This document shows, piece after piece, positions 52,015 through 60,770 of a stretch of 64,000 bases of DNA (the stretch's first letter is position 1; each line of letters opens with the position of its first letter). The notes under the pieces were generated by a model, which searched no databases, was not told the DNA's origin, and worked only from the letters and a program-made list of their open reading frames with translations. The translations under genes and the position numbers were made by a program. Origin of the DNA: JAJTFW01 sp903922455 (GTDB lineage: Bacteria; Bacteroidota; Bacteroidia; AKYH767-A; OLB10); contig CALQEU020000016.1 in NCBI GenBank assembly GCA_943329665.2, forward strand, positions 1 to 64,000. Direction: 5' to 3'.

Positions 52015-52851
52015 TTACAGATCTCTAAAGGTATCACCTTGTTCCAAGGATCCTGTGGTGTAGCCTTTATTGAACCAATACATGCGCTGCTCCGATGTAC
52101 CGTGTGTAAATGCATCGGGCACTACGCTGCCTCCACTTTGTTGTTGCAGTTTATCATCGCCAATGGCGCTGGCTGCGGTGAGGGCTTCTTCGATATCTCC
52201 CGGTTCTAAAATTCCTTTCATCGCATCGGCATGGTGCGCCCATAGACCTGCATAAAAATCAGCTTGCAATTCGAGCATTACCGAAAGTTTGTTGCCATCT
52301 TTTTCGTTGAGCTGTTGTCGTTGTTGATGCACTTGATCGGATGTACCTAGTAAATGTTGCACATGATGTCCTACTTCATGCGCTACCACATACGCCATGG
52401 CAAAATCGCCGGGTGCATTGAAGCGTTCTTTCAGCAATCGATAAAAAGAAAGATCGATGTATAATTTTTCATCGGTGGGGCAATAGAATGGTCCGGTAGC
52501 TGATTGTTGAAATCCGCAGGCCGATTCCACCGCACCATCAAACAACACCAAAGTAGGTTTACGATATTCCTTTCCAAATTGCTCACGAAAAATTTTCTCC
52601 CAAACATCTTCAGTATCTTTTAAGACTACCGATACAAAAACAGCATCTTCATCGTTGGGATCAACGGCTGTATTGGGTGCATTAGAAGTTTGCTGTTGTT
52701 GCAGAATATTCGCCAACTCCGCCGAATCCCCTCCCAAAAACATATAAATTACCACAACAATAATTCCGCCAATACCAAGTCCAGCCGCCGGCCGCGACAT
52801 TCCGCGACGATCGTCTACATTTCCACTACGTTCTCTACCGAGCCATTTCAT
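52015..52851 (-). CDS. Neutral zinc metallopeptidase, YpfJ family
   Basis: 278 residues. A short cytoplasmic N-terminus (MKWLGRERSGNVDDRRG) leads to one transmembrane helix (~24-40, GLGIGGIIVVVIYMFLG), then a soluble domain facing the periplasm. The zinc site HEVGHHVQHLLG (~159) is the HExxH motif. Downstream are LELQADFYAGLWAHHAD with the third ligand and the C-terminal FTHGTSEQRMYWFNKGY. Substrates of the YpfJ family are unknown. Single gene. Confidence 0.92.
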   Translation of the reverse strand: MKWLGRERSGNVDDRRGMSRPAAGLGIGGIIVVVIYMFLGGDSAELANILQQQQTSNAPNTAVDPNDEDAVFVSVVLKDTEDVWEKIFREQFGKEYRKPTLVLFDGAVESACGFQQSATGPFYCPTDEKLYIDLSFYRLLKERFNAPGDFAMAYVVAHEVGHHVQHLLGTSDQVHQQRQQLNEKDGNKLSVMLELQADFYAGLWAHHADAMKGILEPGDIEEALTAASAIGDDKLQQQSGGSVVPDAFTHGTSEQRMYWFNKGYTTGSLEQGDTFRDL

Positions 52852-53157
52852 GAGGTTGGTTGTTGGTTGTTAGTGGTTAGTTGTTAGTTGTTAGATTTTG
52901 GATGTTAGATTTGTCGAAATATATTGTTTATTGCCTTGATCTATGTTTTGATGGAACGCAGATTTATTATTATAATTATGATTTTTTATGTTTTATCTTC
53001 TTTCCTTTATGCTTTAATTTCAATTTCGCATTTTCGCATCGCGAAGCCTCGCGACGTGTCTATTCGCATTTCGCGTCCCCGATAATTAGTAACCTACTAG
53101 TATTTCAATATTTTTCCTTGAATATTATCTTTCTCAGTAACCAGAGTTATTTTAAAA
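52852..53157. other. Intergenic, low-complexity and palindromic sequence
   Basis: 306 bases: GTTAGTTGTTAG-type strings at 52858-52900, then AT-rich sequence and family B palindrome copy 4. A 94-codon frame runs through it but has no coding character. Confidence 0.5.
53039..53054. repeat. Palindromic repeat family B, copy 4
   Basis: TCGCGAAGCCTCGCGA, the reverse complement of the other copies. Confidence 0.75.
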
Positions 53158-56043
53158 CTAACTAACTTCTTCGGTTTCGTAGGTACTGATGTCAGGGCAG
53201 GAGCAAACAAGATTGCGGTCACCGTATGCATTGTCGACACGCTTCACAGAAGCCCAAAACTTATTACCTCGCACCCATGCTGCAGGCCATGCAGCTTCGG
53301 TGCGGCTATAAGGATGCAACCATTCATCGGCCGTAACTTCTTCTGCAGTATGTGGTGCATTCACTAGTACGTTATTGACTCTGTCGGCGCGACCTTCTTC
53401 AATAGCGCGAATTTCTTCACGAATGGCAATCATGGCATCGCAGAAACGATCTAACTCATCTTTTGATTCGCTTTCGGTAGGTTCTACCATTAAGGTTCCG
53501 GCCACCGGGAATGCAACCGTTGGTGCATGGAATCCGTAATCGATTAATCGTTTTGCAATATCGGTTACTTCAATTCCCGCAGTTTGTTTAAATGTTCTGC
53601 AATCCAAAATCATTTCATGGGCAACAAATCCATTTTTTCCTTTGTATAAAATGGGGTAATGCTCTTCTAATCTTGCTTTCATGTAGTTCGCATTGAAAAT
53701 TGCATACTCAGTAGCCATTCGCACACCATCTCTTCCCAACATACGGATATAACCATAGCTGATTAATAAAATTAATGCCGATCCCCAAGGAGCTCCACTA
53801 ACGGCAGTGCCTTGATGAACATCATTAACATTCACTATTGGATGATTGGAAAGATGGGGTGCTAAATGAGCAGCAACTCCGATGGGTCCCATGCCAGGTC
53901 CGCCACCACCGTGGGGAATTGAAAATGTTTTATGTAAATTCAAGTGACATACATCGGCACCAATCATACCCGGACTTGTTAATCCAACTTGAGCATTCAT
54001 GTTTGCACCATCCATGTACACTTGTCCACCGTTATCGTGAATGATTTTAGTTAACTCACGAATACCTTCTTCATAAACACCGTGCGTACTTGGATACGTA
54101 ACCATCGCAGCTGCTAAATGATCTTTATGCAATACGGCTTTCTCGCGCATATCGTTCAAATCAATGTTTCCATTGGCATCACATTTCACAACAACAATTT
54201 TCCAACCCGCCATTACTGCGGTGGCTGGATTTGTACCATGCGCACTGGAAGGAATTAAAACGATATTACGATGTCCTTGACCGATGGCGATTAAATAATT
54301 GCGAATAGCCATCAATCCTGCATACTCACCTTGCGCACCTGAATTGGGTTGAAGAGAAACGGCAGCAAAACCAGTGATCTCACATAAATAACTTTCCAAC
54401 TCCGTTAGCATTTGGGTATATCCTTCGCGTTGATTAGCGGGAGCAAATGGATGAATGCTATTCCACAGGGGCCAACTTAGTGGCATCATTTCGCTAGTAG
54501 CATTGAGCTTCATCGTACACGAACCTAGAGCAATCATCGAATAATTCAACGAGAGATCCTTACTTTCCAATAAGCGGATATAACGCATCATATCCGTTTC
54601 ACTGCGGTACTTATTAAAAACGATATTTGTTAAGTAAGGCGTTTTACGTGCTAATGTTAAATTTTCACTGATGATCGGTTTCAAAGTAGGATCGGCTCCA
54701 TTTCTTTTATAATCGAATCCAGCAGCTTTTGCGAAAATATAAATGATCTCCGTAACGTCATCGTGCAAGGTAGTCTCATCAAAATTGATGATAATGCGTC
54801 CCGATTTTTCACAGCGGAAATTCATATTTGCATCTTCCGCTAACTTTTGAATCGCTGGCATTTTATCGCCGGCATCAATAGCAACTGTATCAAAAAACTG
54901 ATCGTGAACTATAGTGTATCCTTGCTTCTTCACACCAGCCGCTAAAGCTGCAGCACGAAGATGGATGGTTTGAGCAATTGCTTTTAATCCGCGAGGACCA
55001 TGGTACACCGCATACATCGATGCCATTACTGCCAACAACACTTGCGCCGTACAAATATTTGATGTTGCTTTATCGCGTTTGATATGTTGTTCGCGCGTTT
55101 GTAATGCCATACGTAAAGCAGGCTTACCGGCAGCATCGATACTTAAACCGATGATACGTCCGGGAATATCACGTTTGTACAATTCCTTCGTTGCAAAATA
55201 CGCAGCATGTGGTCCGCCAAAACCCATCGGCACACCAAATCGTTGAGTAGAACCCACCACCACATCGGCACCCCATTCGCCTGGAGGAGTTAAAAGAACG
55301 AGTGACATAATATCAGCAGCTACGACTACACGAATATTATTTGCTTTACATTTTTCAGTGAATGCCGAGTGATCTGTTACATTTCCTTCCTTACCGGGAT
55401 ATTGCAACATTGCACCGTAAAAGTCGTTTCCGAATGTGAACTCTGAAGTTTTTCCAAAAACCAATTCAATGCCCAGCGGAGTCGCTCTTGTTTTCAGCAC
55501 ATCTATCGTTTGTGGGAAAGTATCATCACTCACAAAAAATTTAGCGCAATTCATTTTCTCTTGCTCTTTAGAACGCGTTGCAAACAACATCGTCATTCCT
55601 TCTGCAGCAGCCGTCGATTCATCCAACAAAGAAGCATTGGCCAATTCCATTCCTGTTAAATCGCAAACCATCGTTTGGAAATTCAGAAGTGCTTCCAATC
55701 GACCTTGAGCAATTTCTGCTTGATAAGGCGTGTAAGCGGTGTACCAACCAGGATTTTCAAAAATCGTGCGTTGAATTACACCGGGAATAATAGTATTATG
55801 GTATCCTAAACCAATATAGGTTCTAAAAATTTTATTCTTGGTAGCCATGGCACGTGATTCACGCAAATAGCTTGATTCATCAACTGCTTCCGGTATATTT
55901 AATTCATTCTTCAACCGAATATCGGCAGGAATGGTTTTACTGATAAGTTCTTCGATAGAAGATACACCTACCATGCTCAACATTTCCTTCGTTTCTTGAT
56001 TGTCTGGTCCGATGTGGCGATCGGTAAATTTATATTGTGACAT
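53158..56043 (-). CDS. gcvP: Glycine dehydrogenase (decarboxylating), single-chain P protein
   Basis: 961 residues, the long homodimeric form with both halves fused. It decarboxylates glycine and passes the aminomethyl group to lipoyl-GcvH. N-terminal FTDRHIGPDNQET and the repeated YTPYQAEIAQGRLEALLNFQ are family marks. The PLP lysine lies in LHKTFSIPHGGGGPGMGPIG (near residue 703), and NSGAQGEYAGL and HGTNPATA come before it. gcvH and gcvT are not nearby. A -7 element on the minus strand lies 19 bases before the ATG. It diverges from the 56292 gene. Confidence 0.97.
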   Translation of the reverse strand: MSQYKFTDRHIGPDNQETKEMLSMVGVSSIEELISKTIPADIRLKNELNIPEAVDESSYLRESRAMATKNKIFRTYIGLGYHNTIIPGVIQRTIFENPGWYTAYTPYQAEIAQGRLEALLNFQTMVCDLTGMELANASLLDESTAAAEGMTMLFATRSKEQEKMNCAKFFVSDDTFPQTIDVLKTRATPLGIELVFGKTSEFTFGNDFYGAMLQYPGKEGNVTDHSAFTEKCKANNIRVVVAADIMSLVLLTPPGEWGADVVVGSTQRFGVPMGFGGPHAAYFATKELYKRDIPGRIIGLSIDAAGKPALRMALQTREQHIKRDKATSNICTAQVLLAVMASMYAVYHGPRGLKAIAQTIHLRAAALAAGVKKQGYTIVHDQFFDTVAIDAGDKMPAIQKLAEDANMNFRCEKSGRIIINFDETTLHDDVTEIIYIFAKAAGFDYKRNGADPTLKPIISENLTLARKTPYLTNIVFNKYRSETDMMRYIRLLESKDLSLNYSMIALGSCTMKLNATSEMMPLSWPLWNSIHPFAPANQREGYTQMLTELESYLCEITGFAAVSLQPNSGAQGEYAGLMAIRNYLIAIGQGHRNIVLIPSSAHGTNPATAVMAGWKIVVVKCDANGNIDLNDMREKAVLHKDHLAAAMVTYPSTHGVYEEGIRELTKIIHDNGGQVYMDGANMNAQVGLTSPGMIGADVCHLNLHKTFSIPHGGGGPGMGPIGVAAHLAPHLSNHPIVNVNDVHQGTAVSGAPWGSALILLISYGYIRMLGRDGVRMATEYAIFNANYMKARLEEHYPILYKGKNGFVAHEMILDCRTFKQTAGIEVTDIAKRLIDYGFHAPTVAFPVAGTLMVEPTESESKDELDRFCDAMIAIREEIRAIEEGRADRVNNVLVNAPHTAEEVTADEWLHPYSRTEAAWPAAWVRGNKFWASVKRVDNAYGDRNLVCSCPDISTYETEEVS

Positions 56044-56062
56044 ATGCTAATTTTCTTGAACA

Positions 56063-56070
56063 CAAAGTTA
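56063..56070 (-). promoter_or_regulatory. -7 element (TAACTTTG) for gcvP
   Basis: Exact TAnnTTTG on the minus strand, 19 bases before the gcvP ATG. Confidence 0.55.
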
Positions 56071-56277
56071 AGAAACTGAGTGGATCAGTACACGGCAATA
56101 TATATATATCATCTCTCTATTTATCAGCATTTTATAATTTAGATGTCGTTGATTTAAATCATTTTAAAAATGAATTCTGCTTTAAATTCATAGGGCAGAA
56201 TCGTGGAATAAATCTCATACCCAGCCTTCCATTTTCCAGAATTAGAGAAATGTTAGGTATAACTACTCCCAATTTCA

Positions 56278-56285
56278 TAGCTTTG
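56278..56285 (+). promoter_or_regulatory. -7 element (TAGCTTTG) for the 56292 gene
   Basis: Exact TAnnTTTG ending 6 bases before ATG 56292. Confidence 0.5.
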
Positions 56286-56291
56286 AACTCT

Positions 56292-56978
56292 ATGAAAAAA
56301 CTAATCCTTCTTCTACTCCCCTTCATCTTCTTTATTCCAAATAATAGTCAAGCTCAACAAAGAATATTACTATTAAACGGCAAGTATATTTATATTAAAT
56401 CTTATGAGATTGGAGAAGAGTATCTAAAATTTAAAAAAACTAAATTTCAACCAATTTTTAAGAATGGAAAACAAATTAATATATTTTCCATTGAAACCAC
56501 AAAAGAAACAAAAAAAATAAGTAAGAAATATAAAACTAGAACTGTAAATCGTTTTGATGTTTTCTCTATTGAAAACATCGATAGTTCAGAAGTGCTTATT
56601 TATTCACCTACAGACAGCCTAGATTATACCGTGGATGAAGCGAGAGCCTACATTCAAGGAGAACAAATAGCAAGAGAATATTATTCGGCAAAAGGAGCAA
56701 ATATAGCTTCATCAATTATTGGTATTAGCTCAAGTCTTCTTTCTTTCTATGCATTGCCTGTTCCTATGATAAACAGCTTAATTTTAGGGAGATTCAATCC
56801 AAAAAAAATGCACTTGCCAGAAAATTTTGACCTAAAAACTGCTTCCACAGAGCCGTTCATAATTGGCTATGAAAAATCGGCGCGGAACACAAAGATTCAA
56901 CAAAGTTTAAAGTGGGGATATATTAGTTTAGGATTGGGTTTAACAGGACTTATCATTTACGGAATAGACAATCATTAA
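56292..56978 (+). CDS. Secreted or envelope protein of unknown function
   Basis: 228 residues from ATG 56292. The same frame extends up to 56037, into the gcvP start, but the promoter at 56278 and the clean signal peptide (KKLILLLLPFIFFIPNNSQA-Q) fix the later start. The mature protein begins RILLLNGKYIYIKSYEIGEEYLKFKK, a short beta domain. A charged helical part follows, then a C-terminal transmembrane segment (~205-223, WGYISLGLGLTGLIIYGI). No family is recognised. Confidence 0.65.
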   Translation: MKKLILLLLPFIFFIPNNSQAQQRILLLNGKYIYIKSYEIGEEYLKFKKTKFQPIFKNGKQINIFSIETTKETKKISKKYKTRTVNRFDVFSIENIDSSEVLIYSPTDSLDYTVDEARAYIQGEQIAREYYSAKGANIASSIIGISSSLLSFYALPVPMINSLILGRFNPKKMHLPENFDLKTASTEPFIIGYEKSARNTKIQQSLKWGYISLGLGLTGLIIYGIDNH

Positions 56979-57078
56979 TTCATAAAATCAATTCCCTTCC
57001 AATTGTGATCTTTTGATATTTATCCATAAACATACTGCTTAGTTCATAACACAGGTTACATTAAATAATAAACCCCTT

Positions 57079-57124
57079 ATGACTTTGATGTTTTTAAGTC
57101 GAACAACCTACGCAGTACACAGTA
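57079..57124 (+). repeat. Dispersed ~46-bp repeat, copy 2
   Basis: Matches 18079-18124 at ~83% by eye. Here it covers the first codons of the UbiA-like gene. Confidence 0.65.
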
Positions 57125-57894
57125 AATACTTCTATCCATTTTTAATGGCTTCATCAAGCGCATTGATGGCAAGTACTTCTAACCACTTTTTTGCTTTTCA
57201 CTTCCTCTTTATTTTTATAGGGACTTTTATTGGGTATTATATTGCCATATTACATCCTGAAATTAAAATTACAAACGCGAATTTTAAAATCAATGAAAGT
57301 AAAATCATTTTAACGATTGCCTTCATTTTAGTTTTAGTTCTATTAGTGAAGTTATCCTTCCCCGTTTTCCAACTCTTACAATATGGATTGGCTTCCATAC
57401 TAAGCATCATTTATTACACTCAATTTACTACAAAAAGTGGGACCTTCGAAGGTCTGAGATCTGTGTATCTATTAAAAAACTTCTCCATAGCATTAGCTTG
57501 GGCCTTCGTAACCTCCCCTATTCTAATGGAGAATTCCGATTCTATATTACTTTTCCTACAACGCTTTCTTTTTCTTTTTGCTTTAAGTGTAAGTATAGAC
57601 TTGAGAGACATAAAAAAAGATAAAATGAGGAGAATTGTTACTTTTCCAATACAACATGGATTTAGAAAAACAAAAGGGGGCGCCATTATACTATTGTTGC
57701 TTTCCACAACGTTAGTCTATTTCTATACTTGTCATCAGTCTTCAAATTCACTCCTTACTGCATCCATTACCAGCGCAATACTCAGTATAATTGGAATATT
57801 AAATCTACATGAACAAAGCACCAACAAGCAATATCTTCTTCTGGTGGATGGGAATCTTCTCTTACATGGCATCCTCTTTTTTATCTTTGCCTGA
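57079..57894 (+). CDS. UbiA-superfamily-like membrane protein
   Basis: About 271 residues and eight or so transmembrane helices. The second prenyltransferase motif is visible (SIDLRDIKKDKMRRIVTFP, DxxDxxxD), preceded by LRSVYLLKNFSIALAWAF as in Bacteroidota UbiA-like proteins. The first Asp motif (NDxxDxxxD) cannot be found after the second helix, so activity as a prenyltransferase is doubtful. ATG 57079 or ATG 57088 may be the start; both fall in the dispersed repeat shared with 18079. The neighbours (unknown secreted protein, barrel) do not help. Confidence 0.65.
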   Translation: MTLMFLSRTTYAVHSKYFYPFLMASSSALMASTSNHFFAFHFLFIFIGTFIGYYIAILHPEIKITNANFKINESKIILTIAFILVLVLLVKLSFPVFQLLQYGLASILSIIYYTQFTTKSGTFEGLRSVYLLKNFSIALAWAFVTSPILMENSDSILLFLQRFLFLFALSVSIDLRDIKKDKMRRIVTFPIQHGFRKTKGGAIILLLLSTTLVYFYTCHQSSNSLLTASITSAILSIIGILNLHEQSTNKQYLLLVDGNLLLHGILFFIFA

Positions 57895-57921
57895 AAATAC
57901 GACACTACTGCACCAACTCAA

Positions 57922-58554
57922 ATGTTAAGAGCCCTCCTACTTCTTCCTATGTGTTTGCTCTTCACAATCACAAATGGTCAAACTAAAAGCGAGAAACGAT
58001 CACTCAGTCCTTTTTTAGTTTTTGATAGTTACTTTTCGTTTATTGGAAATAAAAGTGCGGATGTATGGGGATTCAAAGGAGGTGTTAAGGTTGACGAAAA
58101 GTGGCGTTTGGGATTGGGTTACAATTTGCTAAGTTCAGATATTGTAGAACAAAAAGTATTGCCCAGTGAAGAGCTTGCTTACGCGAAAAATGACACTGTT
58201 AAAGCTCAACTTTTCGTTCGGTATTTCCCATTGATGGCTGAGTACATCCATTATAACGAAGGAAACTGGCAGATTAGTACACCTCTTCAAGTTGGTTATG
58301 GTCAGAGTTATTTTCAATACTTCGACAAAAACGATAACAAAAGAAGAATTTATAAAAAAGGCGTAGTGGCAACGCAGTTAGGTGTGAATGCACAATATAA
58401 AGTTCTTAGATGGGTTGGATTAACGGCAGGGGTTGGATATCGAGTTATGCTCATCAACAACAAAGAGATTGATGCTAAAATGAATTCTCCCATTTTTGCA
58501 GTTGGCATTAAAATCTATTTATCAGAAGTCGTTAAAAGTATCAAAGGAGAATAA
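57922..58554 (+). CDS. Outer-membrane beta-barrel protein
   Basis: 210 residues with a signal peptide (~1-19, cleavage TNG-Q). Strands such as WGFKGGVKVDEKWRLGLGYNLL, KAQLFVRYFPLMAEYIHY, WQISTPLQVGYGQSYFQYF, GVVATQLGVNAQYKVLRWVGLTAGVGYRVML and IFAVGIKIYLSE alternate in the manner of a small eight-stranded barrel. It follows the UbiA-like gene by 27 bases and is probably in its transcript. Function unknown. Confidence 0.7.
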   Translation: MLRALLLLPMCLLFTITNGQTKSEKRSLSPFLVFDSYFSFIGNKSADVWGFKGGVKVDEKWRLGLGYNLLSSDIVEQKVLPSEELAYAKNDTVKAQLFVRYFPLMAEYIHYNEGNWQISTPLQVGYGQSYFQYFDKNDNKRRIYKKGVVATQLGVNAQYKVLRWVGLTAGVGYRVMLINNKEIDAKMNSPIFAVGIKIYLSEVVKSIKGE

Positions 58555-58697
58555 TGAGGTTTCATTTGAAAAAATATACACGAGAAGACGAAAGAATAAT
58601 TCACCCCCACTCTCCAAAACTAACTTCTCAGAAGTGATTCATAATTAAGCCTTGAGGATCCACTTCACGTTACTTAAAAACATATCCTAAACCCTAT

Positions 58698-58705
58698 TAT
58701 CTTTG
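58698..58705 (+). promoter_or_regulatory. -7 element (TATCTTTG) for the dCMP deaminase operon
   Basis: Exact TAnnTTTG followed by CAC, ending 4 bases before ATG 58710; nearly leaderless mRNA. Confidence 0.65.
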
Positions 58706-58709
58706 CACA

Positions 58710-59177
58710 ATGAGTAAGATCAGCTTTGATGAGCTTTACATGGATCTAGCACAAAACCTTGCGACGAAATCGCATTGTGTGAAGATGAAAGTTGGAGCCG
58801 TCATATCAAAAGACACCCGAATTATTTCATTAGGATACAATGGACCACCAGCAGGTACACACAACTGTGATGAAGAATGGCCCGAAGAAGGATGCGCGCG
58901 CGATCGCAAAGGAGGCTGTTCGTTGGCTTTACATGCAGAAGCAAATGCGATACTTTATGCCGCAAAAAATCAAATTACATTAGAACATGCGACACTTTAT
59001 GTTACGTTAGCACCGTGTCTGCCATGCGCAAGAATAATTTACACCACTGGAATCAAAAAAGTAATTTTCAGAGACAGCTATGCTGCATACAAAGGAATTC
59101 AAGTTGAAGAAGGAGTTGATTTTTTACGTCGCTTTGGCGTAGAGGTGTTTCACTTCCCTAAAGAAGAAAAAAAATAA
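58710..59177 (+). CDS. dCMP deaminase family protein
   Basis: 155 residues. The zinc site has HAEANAILYAA (His and catalytic Glu) and APCLPCARII (two Cys). An additional CDEEWPEEGCARDRKGGC stretch between strands is typical of the dCMP deaminase (ComEB-like) group. It converts dCMP to dUMP for thymidylate synthesis. No Zn ligand is missing. It begins an operon: the S41 protease starts 1 base after its stop codon. Confidence 0.9.
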   Translation: MSKISFDELYMDLAQNLATKSHCVKMKVGAVISKDTRIISLGYNGPPAGTHNCDEEWPEEGCARDRKGGCSLALHAEANAILYAAKNQITLEHATLYVTLAPCLPCARIIYTTGIKKVIFRDSYAAYKGIQVEEGVDFLRRFGVEVFHFPKEEKK

Positions 59178-59178
59178 A

Positions 59179-60762
59179 ATGAACGAAAGTAGTTCGAATA
59201 GAATATTTATAATTCCCATCGTCGTGGGATTAGCATTAGCTGCAGGAATTTATATCGGCACTACCATATCTCCTGCGCCAAAAATTTCATCTGACAATAA
59301 GCTCAATTCCATTTTAGATTATATTCAACAAGAGTATGTGGATACGATCAATCGAGAAAAGTTAACCAATGAAACCATTGTTAAACTTTTGGAACAATTA
59401 GATCCGCATTCGGCGTACATCCCAAAGGAAGAATTGCAAGCTGCCAACGAGCCATTAGAAGGAAATTTTGAAGGGATCGGAATTGAATTTCATATTCAGG
59501 AAGACACCATTATGGTTGTATCAGCTATTTCGGGTGGACCCAGTGAAAGTTTAGGAATAAAACCAGGCGATCGAATTGTGAAAGTAGATAGCAGTTTAGT
59601 GGCCGGAGTTGGCATAAAGAATGAAATGGTGATGAAAACACTACGTGGTACAGGAGGATCCATTGTGAATGTTTCGATTTTTCGAAGAGGGCAAAATAAA
59701 TTGATTGACTATAAAATTGTAAGAGGAAGAATTCCCATCAACAGTTTGGAATTTACTTATATGATTACGCCACAAACTGGATACATCAAAATTTCTCGAT
59801 TTAGCGCTACTACGTACGATGAATTTATTCTTGCTATGCAACGTCTCAAGAAAGAAGGGCTACGCAATTTAGTTCTTGATTTACGTGGCAACCCTGGTGG
59901 ATTTTTAGATGCTGCTACTGCCATCTCTGATGAATTCATTGGAGGAAAAAAACTGATCGTGTATACCCAAGGAAAATCAAGACCCAAGACACAATATTTT
60001 ACTGCACATGATGGACTCTTTGAACAGGGTCAACTTATTATTTTGATTGATGAAGGATCTGCCTCCGCTGCGGAAATTGTTTCAGGTGCGATTCAAGATT
60101 GGGATCGAGGAACCATCGTTGGTCGACGTTCATTTGGAAAGGGATTAGTACAGGAACAAACACTTTTACCTGATGGAAGTGCTATACGATTAACCATTGC
60201 TCGTTATTACACACCTACAGGAAGAAGTATTCAGAAACCTTACGACCACGGATTTTCGGAATATGAAGATGAACTGTATGAACGCATGAAGAATGGTGAA
60301 TTATTAAACCAAGACAGCATTCATCTAACGGATACTGTAATCTACAAAACACCGTCAGGAAAAACGGTGTATGGAGGTGGTGGAATCACTCCTGATGTTT
60401 TCGTTCCGTTAGATACACTTTACAACAGTGAGTACATCAATCGACTCTTTGCAAGTGGAAGTGTAAATCAATTTGCATACGATTATGTTGACCAAAACAG
60501 AACTACGTTGATGAAATATGAAAGCGCAGCAGAATTCAAAGAAAAGTTCAAGGCAGACGCAGCATTTATCAATGAATTTATTAGTTACGCAGAGAAAAAA
60601 GGAGTAGTAAAAAACGACAAAGATTTACAAAAGTCACTGCCCTTGTTGCAAGTTCAACTTAAAGCATACATAGCACGATTACTTTGGAAAAATGAAGGCA
60701 TGTATCCGATTCTTCATGAGAGAGATGTCACCCTTCAGAAAGCACTTCAACTGCTGAAGTAA
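59179..60762 (+). CDS. S41 C-terminal processing peptidase
   Basis: 527 residues. An N-terminal signal anchor (~9-30, IIPIVVGLALAAGIYIG) leads to a helical region, then a PDZ domain (~85-170, SAISGGPSESLGIKPGDRIVKVD). The S41 core follows: LDLRGNPGGFLDAA, the serine motif DEGSASAAEIVSGA and the lysine motif VGRRSFGKGLVQEQ, giving the Ser-Lys dyad. GGGITPDVFVP is typical of CtpA. It cleaves C-termini of periplasmic proteins and takes part in envelope protein turnover. The ATG is 1 base after the dCMP deaminase stop codon, so the two are co-expressed. Confidence 0.93.
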   Translation: MNESSSNRIFIIPIVVGLALAAGIYIGTTISPAPKISSDNKLNSILDYIQQEYVDTINREKLTNETIVKLLEQLDPHSAYIPKEELQAANEPLEGNFEGIGIEFHIQEDTIMVVSAISGGPSESLGIKPGDRIVKVDSSLVAGVGIKNEMVMKTLRGTGGSIVNVSIFRRGQNKLIDYKIVRGRIPINSLEFTYMITPQTGYIKISRFSATTYDEFILAMQRLKKEGLRNLVLDLRGNPGGFLDAATAISDEFIGGKKLIVYTQGKSRPKTQYFTAHDGLFEQGQLIILIDEGSASAAEIVSGAIQDWDRGTIVGRRSFGKGLVQEQTLLPDGSAIRLTIARYYTPTGRSIQKPYDHGFSEYEDELYERMKNGELLNQDSIHLTDTVIYKTPSGKTVYGGGGITPDVFVPLDTLYNSEYINRLFASGSVNQFAYDYVDQNRTTLMKYESAAEFKEKFKADAAFINEFISYAEKKGVVKNDKDLQKSLPLLQVQLKAYIARLLWKNEGMYPILHERDVTLQKALQLLK

Positions 60763-60770
60763 CTTATGAA

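Noticed and set aside
52881..53165. 94-codon frame between ypfJ-like gene and gcvP
   Set aside because: It runs through low-complexity sequence and a family B palindrome; composition is not protein-like.
56044..56277. Glycine riboswitch upstream of gcvP
   Set aside because: The -7 element leaves only about 15 bases of leader before the gcvP ATG, and no aptamer-like conserved blocks were seen.
56037..56291. Long 5' extension of the 56292 gene
   Set aside because: It has no homologous character, overlaps the gcvP start and lies upstream of a promoter element and a clear signal peptide.
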